Source: Isoetes taiwanensis
Lineage: Eukaryota > Streptophyta > Lycopodiopsida > Isoetales > Isoetaceae
NCBI GenBank assembly: GCA_021234155.1
Contig: JAJEKV010000027.1
Span: forward strand, 250,001 to 314,000
Direction: 5' to 3'
DNA: 64,000 nt
Made by a program: the position numbers and the translations under genes. Positions 34,960 to 46,339 of the stretch are shown in pieces. The notes under the pieces were generated by a model, which worked only from the letters and a program-made list of their open reading frames with translations, had not been told where the DNA came from and made no database searches. How positions within the stretch are numbered: position 1 is the stretch's first letter; the number at the start of each line of letters is the position of its first letter.

Positions 34960-35130
34960 TGACGGAGCCGCCCGGATCCGAGATGGACTTGGCCGAGATA
35001 AAATGCCCCAATTTCAAGGGCCAAGATTAAAAGCCCCAAAAGAAGGGGGTCCCGCGAAATCGACGATCCAAAATGAAAATGCCCCACCCCTCAAGGGCCC
35101 ATGAAAAGCCCCAAATAAGGGGGGGTGTTA
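34960..35130 (+). repeat. Dispersed CCCCAA/TTGGGG repeat, copy 2
   Basis: Contains GATAAAATGCCCCAATTTCA, AAAAGCCCCAAAAGAAGGGG and AAAAGCCCCAAATAAGGGGG. Located just upstream of the first exon of the unrecognised gene, at the outer end of the B left arm. Confidence 0.85.
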
Positions 35131-36578
35131 CCTTTGTAAGAGGAGCTCCAAGCTTTAAAAATTTTTCTCGCAAATAAAAATACCTTTAATGCCATCTTCG
35201 TAAGTAGGCTAAGACGGCCATTGATGGTGCAAATGACGTAACCAAAAAGGCATGGAACTAAAAGACGGAGCTCGTGATGATACCTCTCTACTCGTAATAC
35301 TATCCGCAAAAGGGAAATAAAAGTGTTATATGCAAACAATGCAAGGATCAAGAACTTTCAAAAGCCCCAAGCTTGATATGAAGAAACGAACACAAAGCAA
35401 AGAAACCCACCGGGTCCGACTCTACCGGCAGGATCTAGACCGAGGCAGAGCACGTAAACATAAGAGAGAATGGGATTTTCGGATGCTAACAGCCCACATC
35501 TCCTCCGACTACTCCTCCGCCAAATGCAAAAGAATCCTCAAAGACCAAAGCAGCCATACCGAGTAAATGAAGAAAGCAAAGATCGGGCCCCCGCCTGTTG
35601 ATCCGCTTATGCAAATGCTATGGTGTCTTTCATCTTCATCCGCACTATGCCGCTCAGCCATCCACCGCCATATCCCCAGGACACGTTACGAGAATCTGAC
35701 GGACAGTATTGTCCAGCAGACACGTGGCAACAAAGGAGAGAAATCGATTGCGGCCCAGAAAAAATACCCACGACAAAAACAGAAAATAGAAATTTGAAAC
35801 TCACTTATATATGTGTAGATAGATATCATAATAAACTTTTACTGGTAAAGATAGCTATTTGAAAGATCCTACTAGATTGCATGCCTTAAATTAATGAAGA
35901 ATCAATTGTTATAGAGCTACACATTTTGTAAGGTCCACCAGGGTGAAGAAAAATACGGCATTATAAAACTGCACATTTGTTAGTGTCCATAGCATGTTGA
36001 AGAGGATGGTTAGTTTAAGAAATTATTGTTTTCCATACTATAGAGAAGGGGTGTTCTTTTGTGGGTTTTATCTTTTGGCGCATGGGGATTAATGGCCACA
36101 GTTGTTGGCATGAGGACCTACGAAAAATTATCCCTTTTTTTTTTTTTTTTTTATGGTGTGTCTATGAAAGATGGACCAAAACAAAAATTGTGGCCAGAGG
36201 AAATCTATAAACGTTAAATTAAATAATTGGGCATGAGCCACCTCACATCAGCATGCATTACCTAAGCAACGCATTTACTTAACACGTGCTGGACCTTGTC
36301 TCCCATGTGGAAGTAATTAATCAGTTGTAAAACTAGAATCTAATTTATGTCAGCATTTAGGCTATCCCCTTTATTCTCCAAGGCATGAAATTAAGGTAAA
36401 CAAAAATAAAGTTATAAATAAAATAAATATTCATTTCCATTTTCTTGCCCGTCAAATTCTTAGTCACAGCCCGCCGTTCGTTTTGCATCCACTACAAATC
36501 GAAATTAGCTCTGTTTGTGTCGCATTTTTCCTCTGATCAACTTTGTTTGGGTCGCCGAAGTAAGTCTATGCAGTACGA
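35131..36578. other. No recognised gene
   Basis: Unique spacer between B left and the ankyrin-like exons. 35330-35870 contains short open stretches without family resemblance. A T run of 20 is at about 36130-36152. 36430-36600 may hold the promoter and 5' leader of the gene that follows. Confidence 0.3.
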
Positions 36579-36618
36579 GTGGTTAGAACAGAGAAAACTC
36601 TACCTAAATTGAGAGCCA

Positions 36619-37437
36619 TGGCGTCACAGATCCACCCCTGCCCTTTTTCTGTTGCAGCAGATTTGAAACAGATGAAAATACTCGCAGATGTCTTTGAAGG
36701 TCTGGTAGGTGTAGCATTTTCTTTAGTGCTTGAGCGCATTTGGAGTCCCGGTCAGGGAAATACTCGCAAAAATCCAAGCTTTTGTTTAATTTGGATGCAT
36801 TTTTGTTGGTTAAATTCTTTGCAGAGTGTTTAATCAGACGTGGATTGCTGGTCTTTGAAGCTTTTGAGTTGGTAGGTTTTGGAGTTAACATTTGGTGAAA
36901 AGGTCTGCCCAAATACTTATTCCTCCTCCTTTTTTATTTGGGCACAGAACTAAAATCATGTGGGCACTGTTGTCTGCACTAAGACTGGCAGCATTTCTCG
37001 CTGGGGGGGTGCCCATTGGCTGCGCACTTAAGCGCGTAATTGAGAATGCAGCCAAGTAAGTATCCTAAAGGCTATACATGCTATATGACATGATGCCCAA
37101 CGAGTTTGCCTCCATGGCAAGCCTAGTCGTTTGCCAAGTTAGCAAATTCACCTCAAGTTATGAGGTGTCAAATTGGCGGGGGTATTGGTACCATCAGGGC
37201 TGCGATGGCAGCCCCATAGGATAGCATAATGCCCATTGAAGGCTGCTAAGATGCTATGCATAAAATTGACCTACTAATTTTTTTAAAAACAGTTTTGATC
37301 AATTCAAACAGCAGTATTTGAAAGCATTAATCTACCATCCACTTTGTTTTTCTTGCCTACAGCCGCCAATAAAAAGTCTAATCCGGTTATGCTCAGCCAT
37401 CTGCTAAATGAGGATGCAGATGAAGAAGGATGATCCT
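36619..37437 (+). CDS. Candidate ankyrin-gene exons (first and last exon, ankyrin exons absent)
   Basis: An ATG at 36619 opens MASQIHPCPFSVAADLKQMK and reaches a possible donor GGTAGGTG near 36705. The style resembles the N-terminus of plant ankyrin proteins, but this is weak. 36952-37054 encodes ALRLAAFLAGGVPIGCALKR and ends at a GTAAGT. The last exon, 37363-37437, is secure: it follows TTTTTCTTGCCTACAG and encodes NKKSNPVMLSHLLNEDADEE G-stop, identical to the end of the ankyrin gene at 13077. No ankyrin repeat lies between, so either the ankyrin exons have been lost here or the first two segments are unrelated. The A duplication begins exactly at the last exon. Confidence 0.45.
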
Positions 37438-37683
37438 TAATGCCAAGTTGTCATTCTTGCATACTATGTAAATGTCTTGAGGTCTATGTGAAAACTGATT
37501 TGTAACTTTTAGGAGAAAACCATTATATGGGACACAATTTTTGCTAGGTTGGCAATCATTTTTCTTGGCATAAGTTAGGCTAGATGCACAACAAAATACT
37601 TGATGATAATGACATAGTAAACACGATATGCCTGATATGCCTGTTTCGGGCTTTATACTTAAAATGTCTCGTCCGTAAGGAAC

Positions 37684-38757
37684 TGTAACGTTCCTAACCG
37701 ACATGCCCTTAACCAACTGGGCAAAACCGTCTAGACGTTTATGAGTAGTCGCTTCTACCCATTTATGCCGGTGTCTCGGGAACGCCCCACAGGCACATTC
37801 AAGGATCGAATACTCGAGCGGTCTACCATGGGCCCGTTACAGTCTCTCCCACTAGAACTATGCTCGTCCTCGAGCATCCAAGGCTATACCATGTCTATGT
37901 CATACCATGTTACAATGATTACCAAGTCTTTGCAAATTACCCATGCATATAGGCACCCATGGAGACTCGAACTCGAGACCTGCTCTGATACCAACTGTGA
38001 CGTTCCTAACCGACATGCCCTTAACCAACTGGGCAAAACCGTCTAGACGTTTATGAGTAGTCGCTTCTACCCATTTATGCGGTGTCACCGAACGCCCCAC
38101 GCACATTCAAGGTTCGAATACTCGGCGGTCTACCATGGACCCGTTCATAGCCTCTCCCACTAGAACTATGCTCGTCCTCGAGCATCCAAGGCTATACCAT
38201 GTCACAATGATTACCAAGTCTTTGCAAATTACCCATGCATATAGGCACCCATGGAGACTTCGAACTTCGAGACCCTTTCATGATACCAAGCGTACGTTCC
38301 TAACCGACATGCCCTTAACCAAACCGGGCAAAACCGTCTAGGACGTTTATGAGTAGTCGCTTCTACCCATTTATGCGGTGTCTCTCGAACGCCCCCACGT
38401 GGCACATTCAAGGATCGAATACTCGGCGGTCTACCATGGGCCCGCTGGTCTCTCCCACTAGAACTATGCTCGTCCTCGAGCATCCAAAACTATACCATGT
38501 CTATGTCATACCATGTTACAATGATTACCAAGTCTTTTAAAATTACCCATGCATATAGGCACCCATGGAGACTCGAACTCGAGACTGCCTCGATACCAAC
38601 TGTAGCGTTCCTAACCGACATGCCCTTAACCAATGGGCAAAACCGTTCTAGACGTTTATGAGTAGTCGCTTCTACCCATTTATGCGGTGTCTCGGGAACG
38701 CCCCACAGGCACATTCAAGGTTCGAATACTCGAGCGGTCTACCATGGACCCGTTACA
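37684..38757 (-). mobile_element. Tandem TRIM retrotransposon array (4 LTRs, 3 internal regions)
   Basis: The insertion starts TGTAACGTTCC (37684) and ends CCCGTTACA (38757), is flanked by GGAAC on both sides (37679-37683 and 38758-38762), and the mirror arm has this site once and empty (12828-12832). LTR copies are at 37684-37841, about 37996-38149, about 38290-38449 and 38601-38757, each about 155 bp, with TG...CA ends in the intact ones. Internal regions are also about 150 bp. On the minus strand each LTR is followed by TTGGTATCAGAGC, a primer binding site for initiator tRNA-Met, and each internal region ends in AGTGGGAGAGAC, a polypurine tract. There is no coding sequence and no 5S rRNA segment, so it is a TRIM but not Cassandra. 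Confidence 0.9.
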
Positions 38758-38762
38758 GGAAC

Positions 38763-41700
38763 TAACGTGGTTCTAGCAAAATGTCCTGTTGTTGAGGACC
38801 AAAACTTGTGCATATTAAGCAAATTATGTGCCATTGCAGAATTGTGGTTGAAGCTGCCAAGTACTAGCAATGTTTGTCAAGGAAGAGAGTGCAGGGCTTG
38901 AGAGAGTTTTCATTGTTTACAAGTGGTTCGCATTTTTGGAAGTCCTGTGAAGCACATAAGTGTGATGGACTCATTGTCATTATCTTTGAGCTTGATGTCG
39001 GATGATGACTGACATTTGGATTTTCAAATTATCTGCTTGAGTTCTTTGGCTTTTCTGTGTTTAGAAGACACGGCTTTAGATCTTAAGAGTTCTTAATTGT
39101 CTTATTCTATTCAATGTTTCTCTAAGGATGGGGTTTTGTGATGTGGTGCAATTTTCTTTTTGTTTCTACATTGATCACCTTAAAGGTCATTATAGTTGAT
39201 CCCTGAAAGAGGTAAGTTCAATGACGTACAAAAAAAAAAACTGATGCAGATCTTTGCGAAACTATAGTTGCCCGATGTCTAGTAGGGTGGCAGTTCACAT
39301 AGCTTTCTTGATGATATTAGGGTAGGCTAGATGCTCACATAACAATGGCACAATAACAGGATCATCCTCCATAATCTATGCCTACCTGTGGCTTTATATT
39401 TAAAAGTTTATACTTAAGGTTTTATCTGTTTCGAGGAACTTTTTTGTGTTGCTTTAGCAGAATATCCTGTTGTTGAGGACCAATTTGTTAAATAGGTTAA
39501 GCAAATTATATCCTCTGTGGAACCATCATTTGTAAACCTCTGCGAGGGATGATTTCTTAATACTTCGAGATAGAAGAGGATTGTGATATATGTTTTGCCA
39601 AGGAAGAGAGTGTAGGCTTAGAAAATTGTCATTGATTGCAAGTGGCTTCGCATTTTCGACTCTTTTGAAGGACATGGGCGTGAGGGACTCGTTATCATTA
39701 TCTTGGAGCTTGAAAGAGGGGACTCGTTATCATTATCTTGGAGCTTGAAAGAGGTAAGTTAAATGATGTACAAAAAGGACAACTGATGCAATGATCTCCT
39801 TTATGAAATTTAGGTATTGGATTATCAACTTCTCTTTCTCCTTATTGTACTTCTACTAGTGTTGGAAAATTTTTATTTAGAGTCTGGCCAAGTAGGAAGC
39901 GAAAATAAAGGGCATAAATCCCGGGTCTGTGCGGTTACTCCTGCTTTCTCATGATTATATTGCTAAGGCCGCAAAAATTGTATTCCATTTATGAGGTTCT
40001 TTCCGTTTGTCATCTACATTGGTTTGTGTTACCACTTTGGTCATATTATGATCATTCTGATCTCTAGGTTAAATATTTGCTTGGCACTGCAAATAATCAA
40101 ACTTGATATCAATAGTCTTTGTTACCCTAAACATGAGACATGCAGTAAGCTACATAAACACCCGGCACGACACAATATAAGACAACCTAAGAATGCAGTC
40201 TTCCTCACTTTGAACTTGAAATGGACAGAGGTGACAGAGACAGAATTAACAATGCTCTAAGCAACTTAAGAGACTCCCCTTGAGATATCAAATAGGAATT
40301 ATGCTAAGCGTGCATTTGTTGGAGTCACAATTGTATTTTAGAGCACAAACATGATGATGATGGAATTAATAAAATCAAATCTAGAATACAGTTTTATCAT
40401 TCAAAATCCCAGTCCATGTAAAGAAAAAGAAGGCGAAAAGAATGTTATAAAGTTTTATTTAAGTCGGTGCATTCATCAAATGCTAATGATTGTTAGTTGT
40501 TAGTTGATGTATTTCTTTCAAGAATCAAGAACCAAACTATATCCCTCAAATTTGATGTATATTTTAGGAAGCAATTGCCATAGGAAGAACCTTTGCAGTA
40601 CTCAAGGATTACCATATTGATGGAAATAAAGAATTGGTTGCATTTGGAATCATGAATGTTGTGGGTTCGGGTAAATGCGTCATGCTATGTTGCAACCCCG
40701 GTGTGTGCATTTGTTTGCCCTGATAAAAGGTTTGGTCAAATTGTCATGGGGTCCAAGTCTTTAACTTGTTACATGTTGTTACAGGCTCGTTCTCAAGGTC
40801 GGCTGTGATAGGGCAACGCACCTGCTATGTCTTGATAATAACTTTATTTGCATCGACTTATGCACCAAATTATAAATCTAAGAATAGAATAGAATAGAAG
40901 AGAAATAAGGAATTTTAAATCTAGGGAAAATAAGAAAGTAGTTAAAGATTGTATTATTCTACCATTGTTTGCGAATCAACAAATCTTTTTTTGATATGAC
41001 ATGGTTGTTTTGATCCTTCATGGTGCGAATGCAATACATAAGTGACATCATGTTGGCATCTTTGCAGGCATATTTATAAAATAAATCTCTTTACATATTT
41101 AATATTATTCTTGTGCCTCATTTTAGTGTCGTTGGTTTGTGCATGTGGCACCAACAGACCAAAATGAGAATCCCTTTTATTATTTCCGGTTCTCACACCA
41201 TGTCAATGAAATTCTAGATTAGCACTCTTGGTCTTGGCCATCCACCAGTCCAAACTTAGAATATATAAAAACGCACCAAGATCCTCATCAATGCTCATAT
41301 ATGGCTATAATTCCTAAACGTGCCATATCTAAGTCTTCGAACTGTTGTGGATGCTTTAGAAGATTAAAAAAAAAAAAAAAAAAAAAAAAGGCAAACACAC
41401 CCACAGGCCACCAGAGGGCAACCCTCTGTGCGCAGCACCTTGTTGAAAGTTACGTGTATTAAGCAATTGGCGCCTATTACAAGCCATGTGTATGTATCGT
41501 TGTAAAGTATCAATAATTGATTTTCTGTGTTAACTTTATTCTGTTATTCACTGTTTTGAACTTCAAATACTTGACTAAAGGCATCTTATCCAGAAGGCAT
41601 CTATTTCCTACTGACATAGCAGGTGATACCTAACATGTATGAGGACGCTCCACTAGTACTACTTTAAAACTTACCCAATTAATCACAATGGTTATGCGGA

Positions 41701-41886
41701 TGGTGATGTAATGGTGATGCATTCTACCTCCTCCACATGGCAACCATAAAAAAATCACTGTAACCAAAGATATCATGAACTAAAGATATCATGAACCAGT
41801 CAATTACTAGTTTTTTTGCAGTGCATATATTCATGCCTCATGCACTGGAATAAAAGTTTCTGCCATGGATAAAGCCATCATTACTG
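38763..41886. other. No recognised gene
   Basis: Mirror of 9753-12828. Contains the 35-bp tandem duplication at about 39690-39760 and an A run at about 41368-41389. No coding region was recognised. Confidence 0.3.
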
Positions 41887-42327
41887 ACCAGAAGTTGCAA
41901 GTTAGCATTCCCAAGACCACTATTTGAAAATGATAGTTCCTGCAATGATTTTGTCAAACCTATAAAGGACATTAACTTACAGAAAAGACCCAAGTAAAGA
42001 CGTGTACACAATGCATCTGCTAGCACTTGCAGGTCACGCTTCTGTAAGCAAAATTGACCAGCAGAAATTTTTTTTTTTTTTTTGAAGGACGAAAGCCAAA
42101 AAGTTTATTAATCAGAGAAAAAGTACAAAATTTACATGTCTCAATTGACCAGCAGAAATTGACCATGCTAGTGCCCTATTACATAAATGTCAGTGTATAT
42201 CAAATACAATACAAATCAAATACAAGGAGAAAAAGATAAATTAAATCAAATACAATACAATTCAAACAAAGTAATGCAAATATGAATGTTTGACAACAGA
42301 TTTAATCTCAAGAGAATTATCTTTCCT

Positions 42328-43332
42328 TCATTTGTTATTGGCACCTGAATTCTGACATAATTGCACGAACCCAGATGCAATAACTTGAAGCGCACTCGCT
42401 GCTGTAGCAGCAATCTCTAGGCTTTTCTCCTTCAATGCAAGTTGTTTTTCATGTAACTCCCGTTGCATATTCATTTTTTCAGCATGCAATTCCTTCTGCA
42501 TGCTCTCTTGCCTTGACCTCCACTCTATCCTAGTGTCCTCGCTTTTCTGCATTAAGTTAATCCACCCATCCACACCACGAGGTACCCTTCCTCTTTTTTT
42601 ACCCGAGCTATGTTCTGGTTGCACACTACTCCCATCACCATCGGTAGGACTGTTGTTAACGTCTTCTTCTTCCTGAGTGATGTCTGGTTCATTTCCTTCA
42701 AAATTGAAGGATACAAAATGAATTAAGCAAAAACAATCAAAGCTGAAAGCTAAAAAACATAAAACTGAAACTAACCTGACGGTGTAGTGAATGTTGCTGG
42801 AATAGATGACTCTGAAACTAAACCGCCTTGGATTCTGGTTTTCATGCCATACCATCTATCCACATCGGAGTAGAAGTTTATTGGCAAATTGCAATCCTTG
42901 CGCTCAGGATTTGCCATCTGCCACTTGGAATTTGCCTTTCATAGTCATTGATTTTCTTGAAGTCTGCTGCCAAAGATTCCCACTTGCTCATGCATGCCTT
43001 GGCTGACCTGCGCACGTTATTCTTCCAACAATACTCTTCTATGTCATTCCATCTAACTTCTTTCTTCTTCATCTTCTCTCTTCCCCACCAAATAGACGTA
43101 AGCTCATCATCTTCTTTCTTGGCGGCTTGTAGAACCAATGAATTCATGAGCTGTCCAATGTGTGCTAGCATATTGCCTTGCAATTGGGAATGGCGGACAT
43201 GGGATTTGAAGCATGGTGACCAACGCCAAATGCAGCAGTAGGCATGTCATGGCATCCCATGCCTTGAGTTTCATGCACAATTTCATCTTCCTGCTCATCT
43301 AGCATCCTACTGAATGAGTTCTGTGCAATCAT
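42328..43332 (-). CDS. ASR3-like trihelix / Myb-SANT-like protein (right copy, with C terminus)
   Basis: Exon 1 (43332-42776, minus strand) encodes the N-terminus (RMLDEQEDEIVHETQGMGCH) and the trihelix domain with WNDIEEYCWKNNVRRSAKAC and WESLAADFKKINDYERQI. The intron is 42775-42696 (GTTAG...AAG). Exon 2 (42695-42328) encodes NEPDITQEEEDVNN, a basic patch GKKRGRVPRG, and a coiled-coil-like stretch MQKELHAEKMNMQRELHEKQ, ending CQNSGANNK-stop. Such C-terminal helices mediate oligomerisation in trihelix proteins. Small frame changes in exon 1 (near 43185, 43095 and 42915) make it a probable pseudogene or an error-affected gene. It may be the DNA-binding partner protein of a PIF/Harbinger element, since the Harbinger-like terminus is at 43854, or a host ASR3-like regulator. 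The sequence alone does not settle this. Confidence 0.75.
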
Positions 43333-43857
43333 AATTTAAGCATTTTAGCAATTTCAATAACTATACAGACAATGGAAATCTAAAATTATGTGAAAGTAAA
43401 TTCCAATACAATGTAAACATCACCTCACCTGGTGAAACTGTTCATATTGATCATGTTGCTGCAAAAAAATTAAAAGCAGACCTAGCACCGTTGCTTCCTC
43501 TCATGGCTCAAGAAAAGGGTTTCGGCTATTCTCTGCTTATCTCTGGAAGGAAAGAAACTAAAGAAATGGTGGAAATTGCCATCTACAATGACGAATTCGA
43601 TGGCGCCAAATTCTGTTGCTACTGGAGTCATGGGGTTACAGGCAGATCAAACCTGCCAGATCTACACAAAACGACAAATCCGGTTGCCAAATGGGGAACT
43701 CAGAAGTGTTCGAGGACTTCTGGAAAAAGGGAAGGTAACCCGGCCACGTCAACCAAATTCAGAAACAAAAAATGCAATAGGAACGTAAATTTTAGAACCG
43801 GGTTCGCCACATGGCAAAGGTGCCTTGAATTTTTGGGCTAATGGGGATGGGGCCTTA
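43333..43857 (-). mobile_element. PIF/Harbinger-like terminus (right copy)
   Basis: CTAATGGGGATGGGGCC ends at 43854 and is followed by TTA (43855-43857). It is the mirror of 8417-8419 and its terminus. The plus-strand reading through 43491-43841 is open but is a terminus sequence, not a recognised gene. Confidence 0.5.
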
Positions 43858-45870
43858 TTCCATAGGTCTACTATGTCAGAAAAATGTACATGTATTATAC
43901 AATAAAGGAGAAGTTTATCTAAGGGTTTAAAAGCACCGAAAGTATAGTTCACCAAACCTTTGACCATTAGCCAACCTAGTTGTGTATTCCCGTTATGCAT
44001 ATCAAATAAATATTCAAAGCATTAAAAAATCTCAAAAACATTCACAAGGCATTTTTTCAAACCTTTATTCACCAATAGGTAAACTCATATTGCAAAAATA
44101 TAAGTCTGCAAGGGAAAAAGCTAGGTCATGAAAGTTGCAACGTTCTGCAACCCATTATCAGCCAAAGATATTTTAAAAGTCATGCAAACGTAGTTCTCCC
44201 ATAGGCCAAATTCTACAAGTAAAGTTGCATATTAAAGTTAAACATGCAAATTGATTACCAGATAAAGACAAGTGGCAAACCTCCCTTAAACTAGAAAAAA
44301 GTGCATGCAAGAAAGTCACGCATGGTAAAGGTAAAAATGAAAACCCCTTAAGTAAAGGGATAGGTGGGAACCACAGACTTTGTGGATATATGGATGTTTA
44401 CAATTTACAACATGTCATAATCATATCAATGCCACATATAGAATTCCACAAATATCCAAAAGAGTGCCATACCTTAGCATGCATTACGACTTTTCATTTA
44501 TATCCATGAGACCGTGCAAGTCTTTAAAGACTTAATGAGGTATTCCCCAAGTGCCATAAGTGCCTAAGGGGCCTATAACCTCCCCTTAACATTATTCCAA
44601 TGACAAGTGTCCCTTAGTGAGTCGTGACACACGAAATTCCAATTATAAGGGTCTTAGAATGGTAACTTTGAAAGGTAGCATTTTGTGCATAGTCCAACCA
44701 CCCAAGAGTTGCCAAATAGATTTTGTTATTGCACATCTCAGGGCCCAAGTGCTTTCAAAATGACAATTTAAGGAAAGGAAGAAGGCTAAATGTGCTAGAT
44801 TCATATCGTTTATTCCATGTATTATAGCATCACGTTTAAGTTTTATTCCCAACCATTGATCTGGCGAATATTCTAGGTATTGTGCCAGATCAATGGCCAT
44901 TAGAATTTTGAGAGAAAAATTGCATGCCAATGTCAATGGTGTAGAACGAACCTATGGATGCAGCGAAAAAAAAAAAGGAAGCAACATAAAAAAAAACCCA
45001 ATGGTGCCAATAAATTTGCTGCACCCAGTCCTGCCATAGTATAAACTGGCAGGGCCCTCTGCCATAGCGCTTGCCCCTAAGGAGGACCGTACACATGGCA
45101 AGGAAGCAACAAGCAAGACAGAGGGAAAACACAGAAGAGTGAGCTAGCCCGTGAGCCCCAGTGATTGAAACCCAGATTTCACATGGCGATTCAAATCTAG
45201 ATTTCAAATCTGGATTGGAAACAGAGATGGAGACAACCAATCAGACCAGATAAGCATGTTTCAAGCCATAGATCTGAACATAAAGAACCAAATAAGAACA
45301 GAAAACCTCTCATGCGATCCAACGATTCGAACGATGCAGTCCAAAAATCGAAGCTTTAATCGGCGGTTTTATTAGCGCTAGGAAAAAGAAAAGAAGGAGA
45401 TCGAAATTGTTATTCAAAGGTAATTTCCAGGGGAACGGAGCTTCAAACATTCGGATCCGCACTGCTTGTCATCGCTCCTACACAGGACCAGAAAAATAAA
45501 GCCCCTGCAAAAGTGCCCAATCTCAAGCACAGAGGAAAAATAAGCGATCTCAATCCGCCACTTGCAGACCAATGGCCAAGAAAAGGCATCCTCTCTGCTG
45601 CTGGAATGCCCGGCTCGCTCCTACACCAAAGGGCTGGAGGATTCGAACCTCGGGGCGGGCCCGGCCTCACGAGCCCATATCCACACCTATTCCGGACCTC
45701 CCAAGCTTGAAATCTGAGAAATTAGGAGGATTTTTCTGCGCAAAAACGACTCTTGGCACGAACTACGCACATGAGATGGGTTCGGAAGCTTGCAATCCTC
45801 AAAAAACGTGTGTCGCATTCTCGACACCGAATCGGGGTCCGCTTCCAACTGCGGATCCTAAGATGTTCCA
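43858..45870. other. No recognised gene
   Basis: Mirror of 6385-8416. Contains the tRNA-like B-box remnants at about 45320-45345 and 45635-45655. Confidence 0.3.
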
Positions 45871-46089
45871 CACCACCTTATGCGCTCCTATCCATTTGCC
45901 CCGGCCTTCACATGCTTTCTAAATTGGAACCTATAACATAGAGGACTAATTCCTAGAAAAAGGGGAGTTGCAAAGCACCCAAAATAGCAAAAAACACTCA
46001 AGCTCCTCCCACATGGCAAATTATACAATTTTTTATACAATACTATCACGAAAATTTTTTATACAATACTCGAGATGGGCCGTCCAGAC

Positions 46090-46300
46090 GGTGACGCACG
46101 TCGTAACACCCCAAAGCACCCCCCTTATTTGGGGCTTTTCATGGGGCCCTTGAAATTGGGGCATTTCATCTGGATCGTCGATTTAAGCAGACCCCTTCTT
46201 TTGGGGCTTTTAATCTTGGCCCTTGAAATTGGGGCATTTTATCTCGACCGTCCATCTCGGATCTGGACGGCTCACGTCAAAAGCCCCAATTCGATTTCTC
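46090..46300 (-). repeat. Dispersed CCCCAA/TTGGGG repeat, copy 3
   Basis: Contains CCTTATTTGGGGCTTTTCAT, TGAAATTGGGGCATTTCATC and TTTTGGGGCTTTTAATC. Mirror of copy 2 at the outer end of the B arm. Confidence 0.85.
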
Positions 46301-46339
46301 CCTAGAATCTCTTCGATGTGTAGTATTGCTCTTAGTCTC

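Larger units (their letters stand above)
29882..35130. repeat. Inverted repeat B, left arm
   Basis: Reverse complement of 51362 down to 46090. The left limit is inside phospholipase exon 2, where CCATGTACAACC is shared and then the arms diverge. The right limit is in the TTGGGG-type repeat near 35130. The arms have nearly equal length (about 5.25 kb), with no large indel. Confidence 0.92.
37363..45870. repeat. Inverted repeat A, right arm
   Basis: Reverse complement of 13148 down to 6385. It starts at the splice acceptor of the ankyrin gene's last exon. It has an extra TRIM array (37684-38757) and the intact 3' half of the trihelix gene (41887-42548), both lacking on the left. The outer limit is near 45870, where GCAGTTGGAAGCGG-type sequence ends. 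Confidence 0.92.

Noticed and set aside
37684-38757. tRNA-derived SINE (an A-box-like GTTGGTTAAGGGC and a B-box-like GTTCGAGTC are present)
   Set aside because: The unit ends, 5-bp target duplication, primer binding site, polypurine tract and LTR/internal alternation fit a TRIM better, and there is no poly(A) or T-rich SINE tail.
37684-38757. CRISPR-like or satellite array
   Set aside because: Regular spacing comes from LTRs and internal regions of about 155 bp each; this is a plant genome and repeats are not short with unique spacers.
37684-38757. Cassandra TRIM
   Set aside because: Cassandra LTRs carry a 5S rRNA segment; I see none of its internal promoter sequence here.
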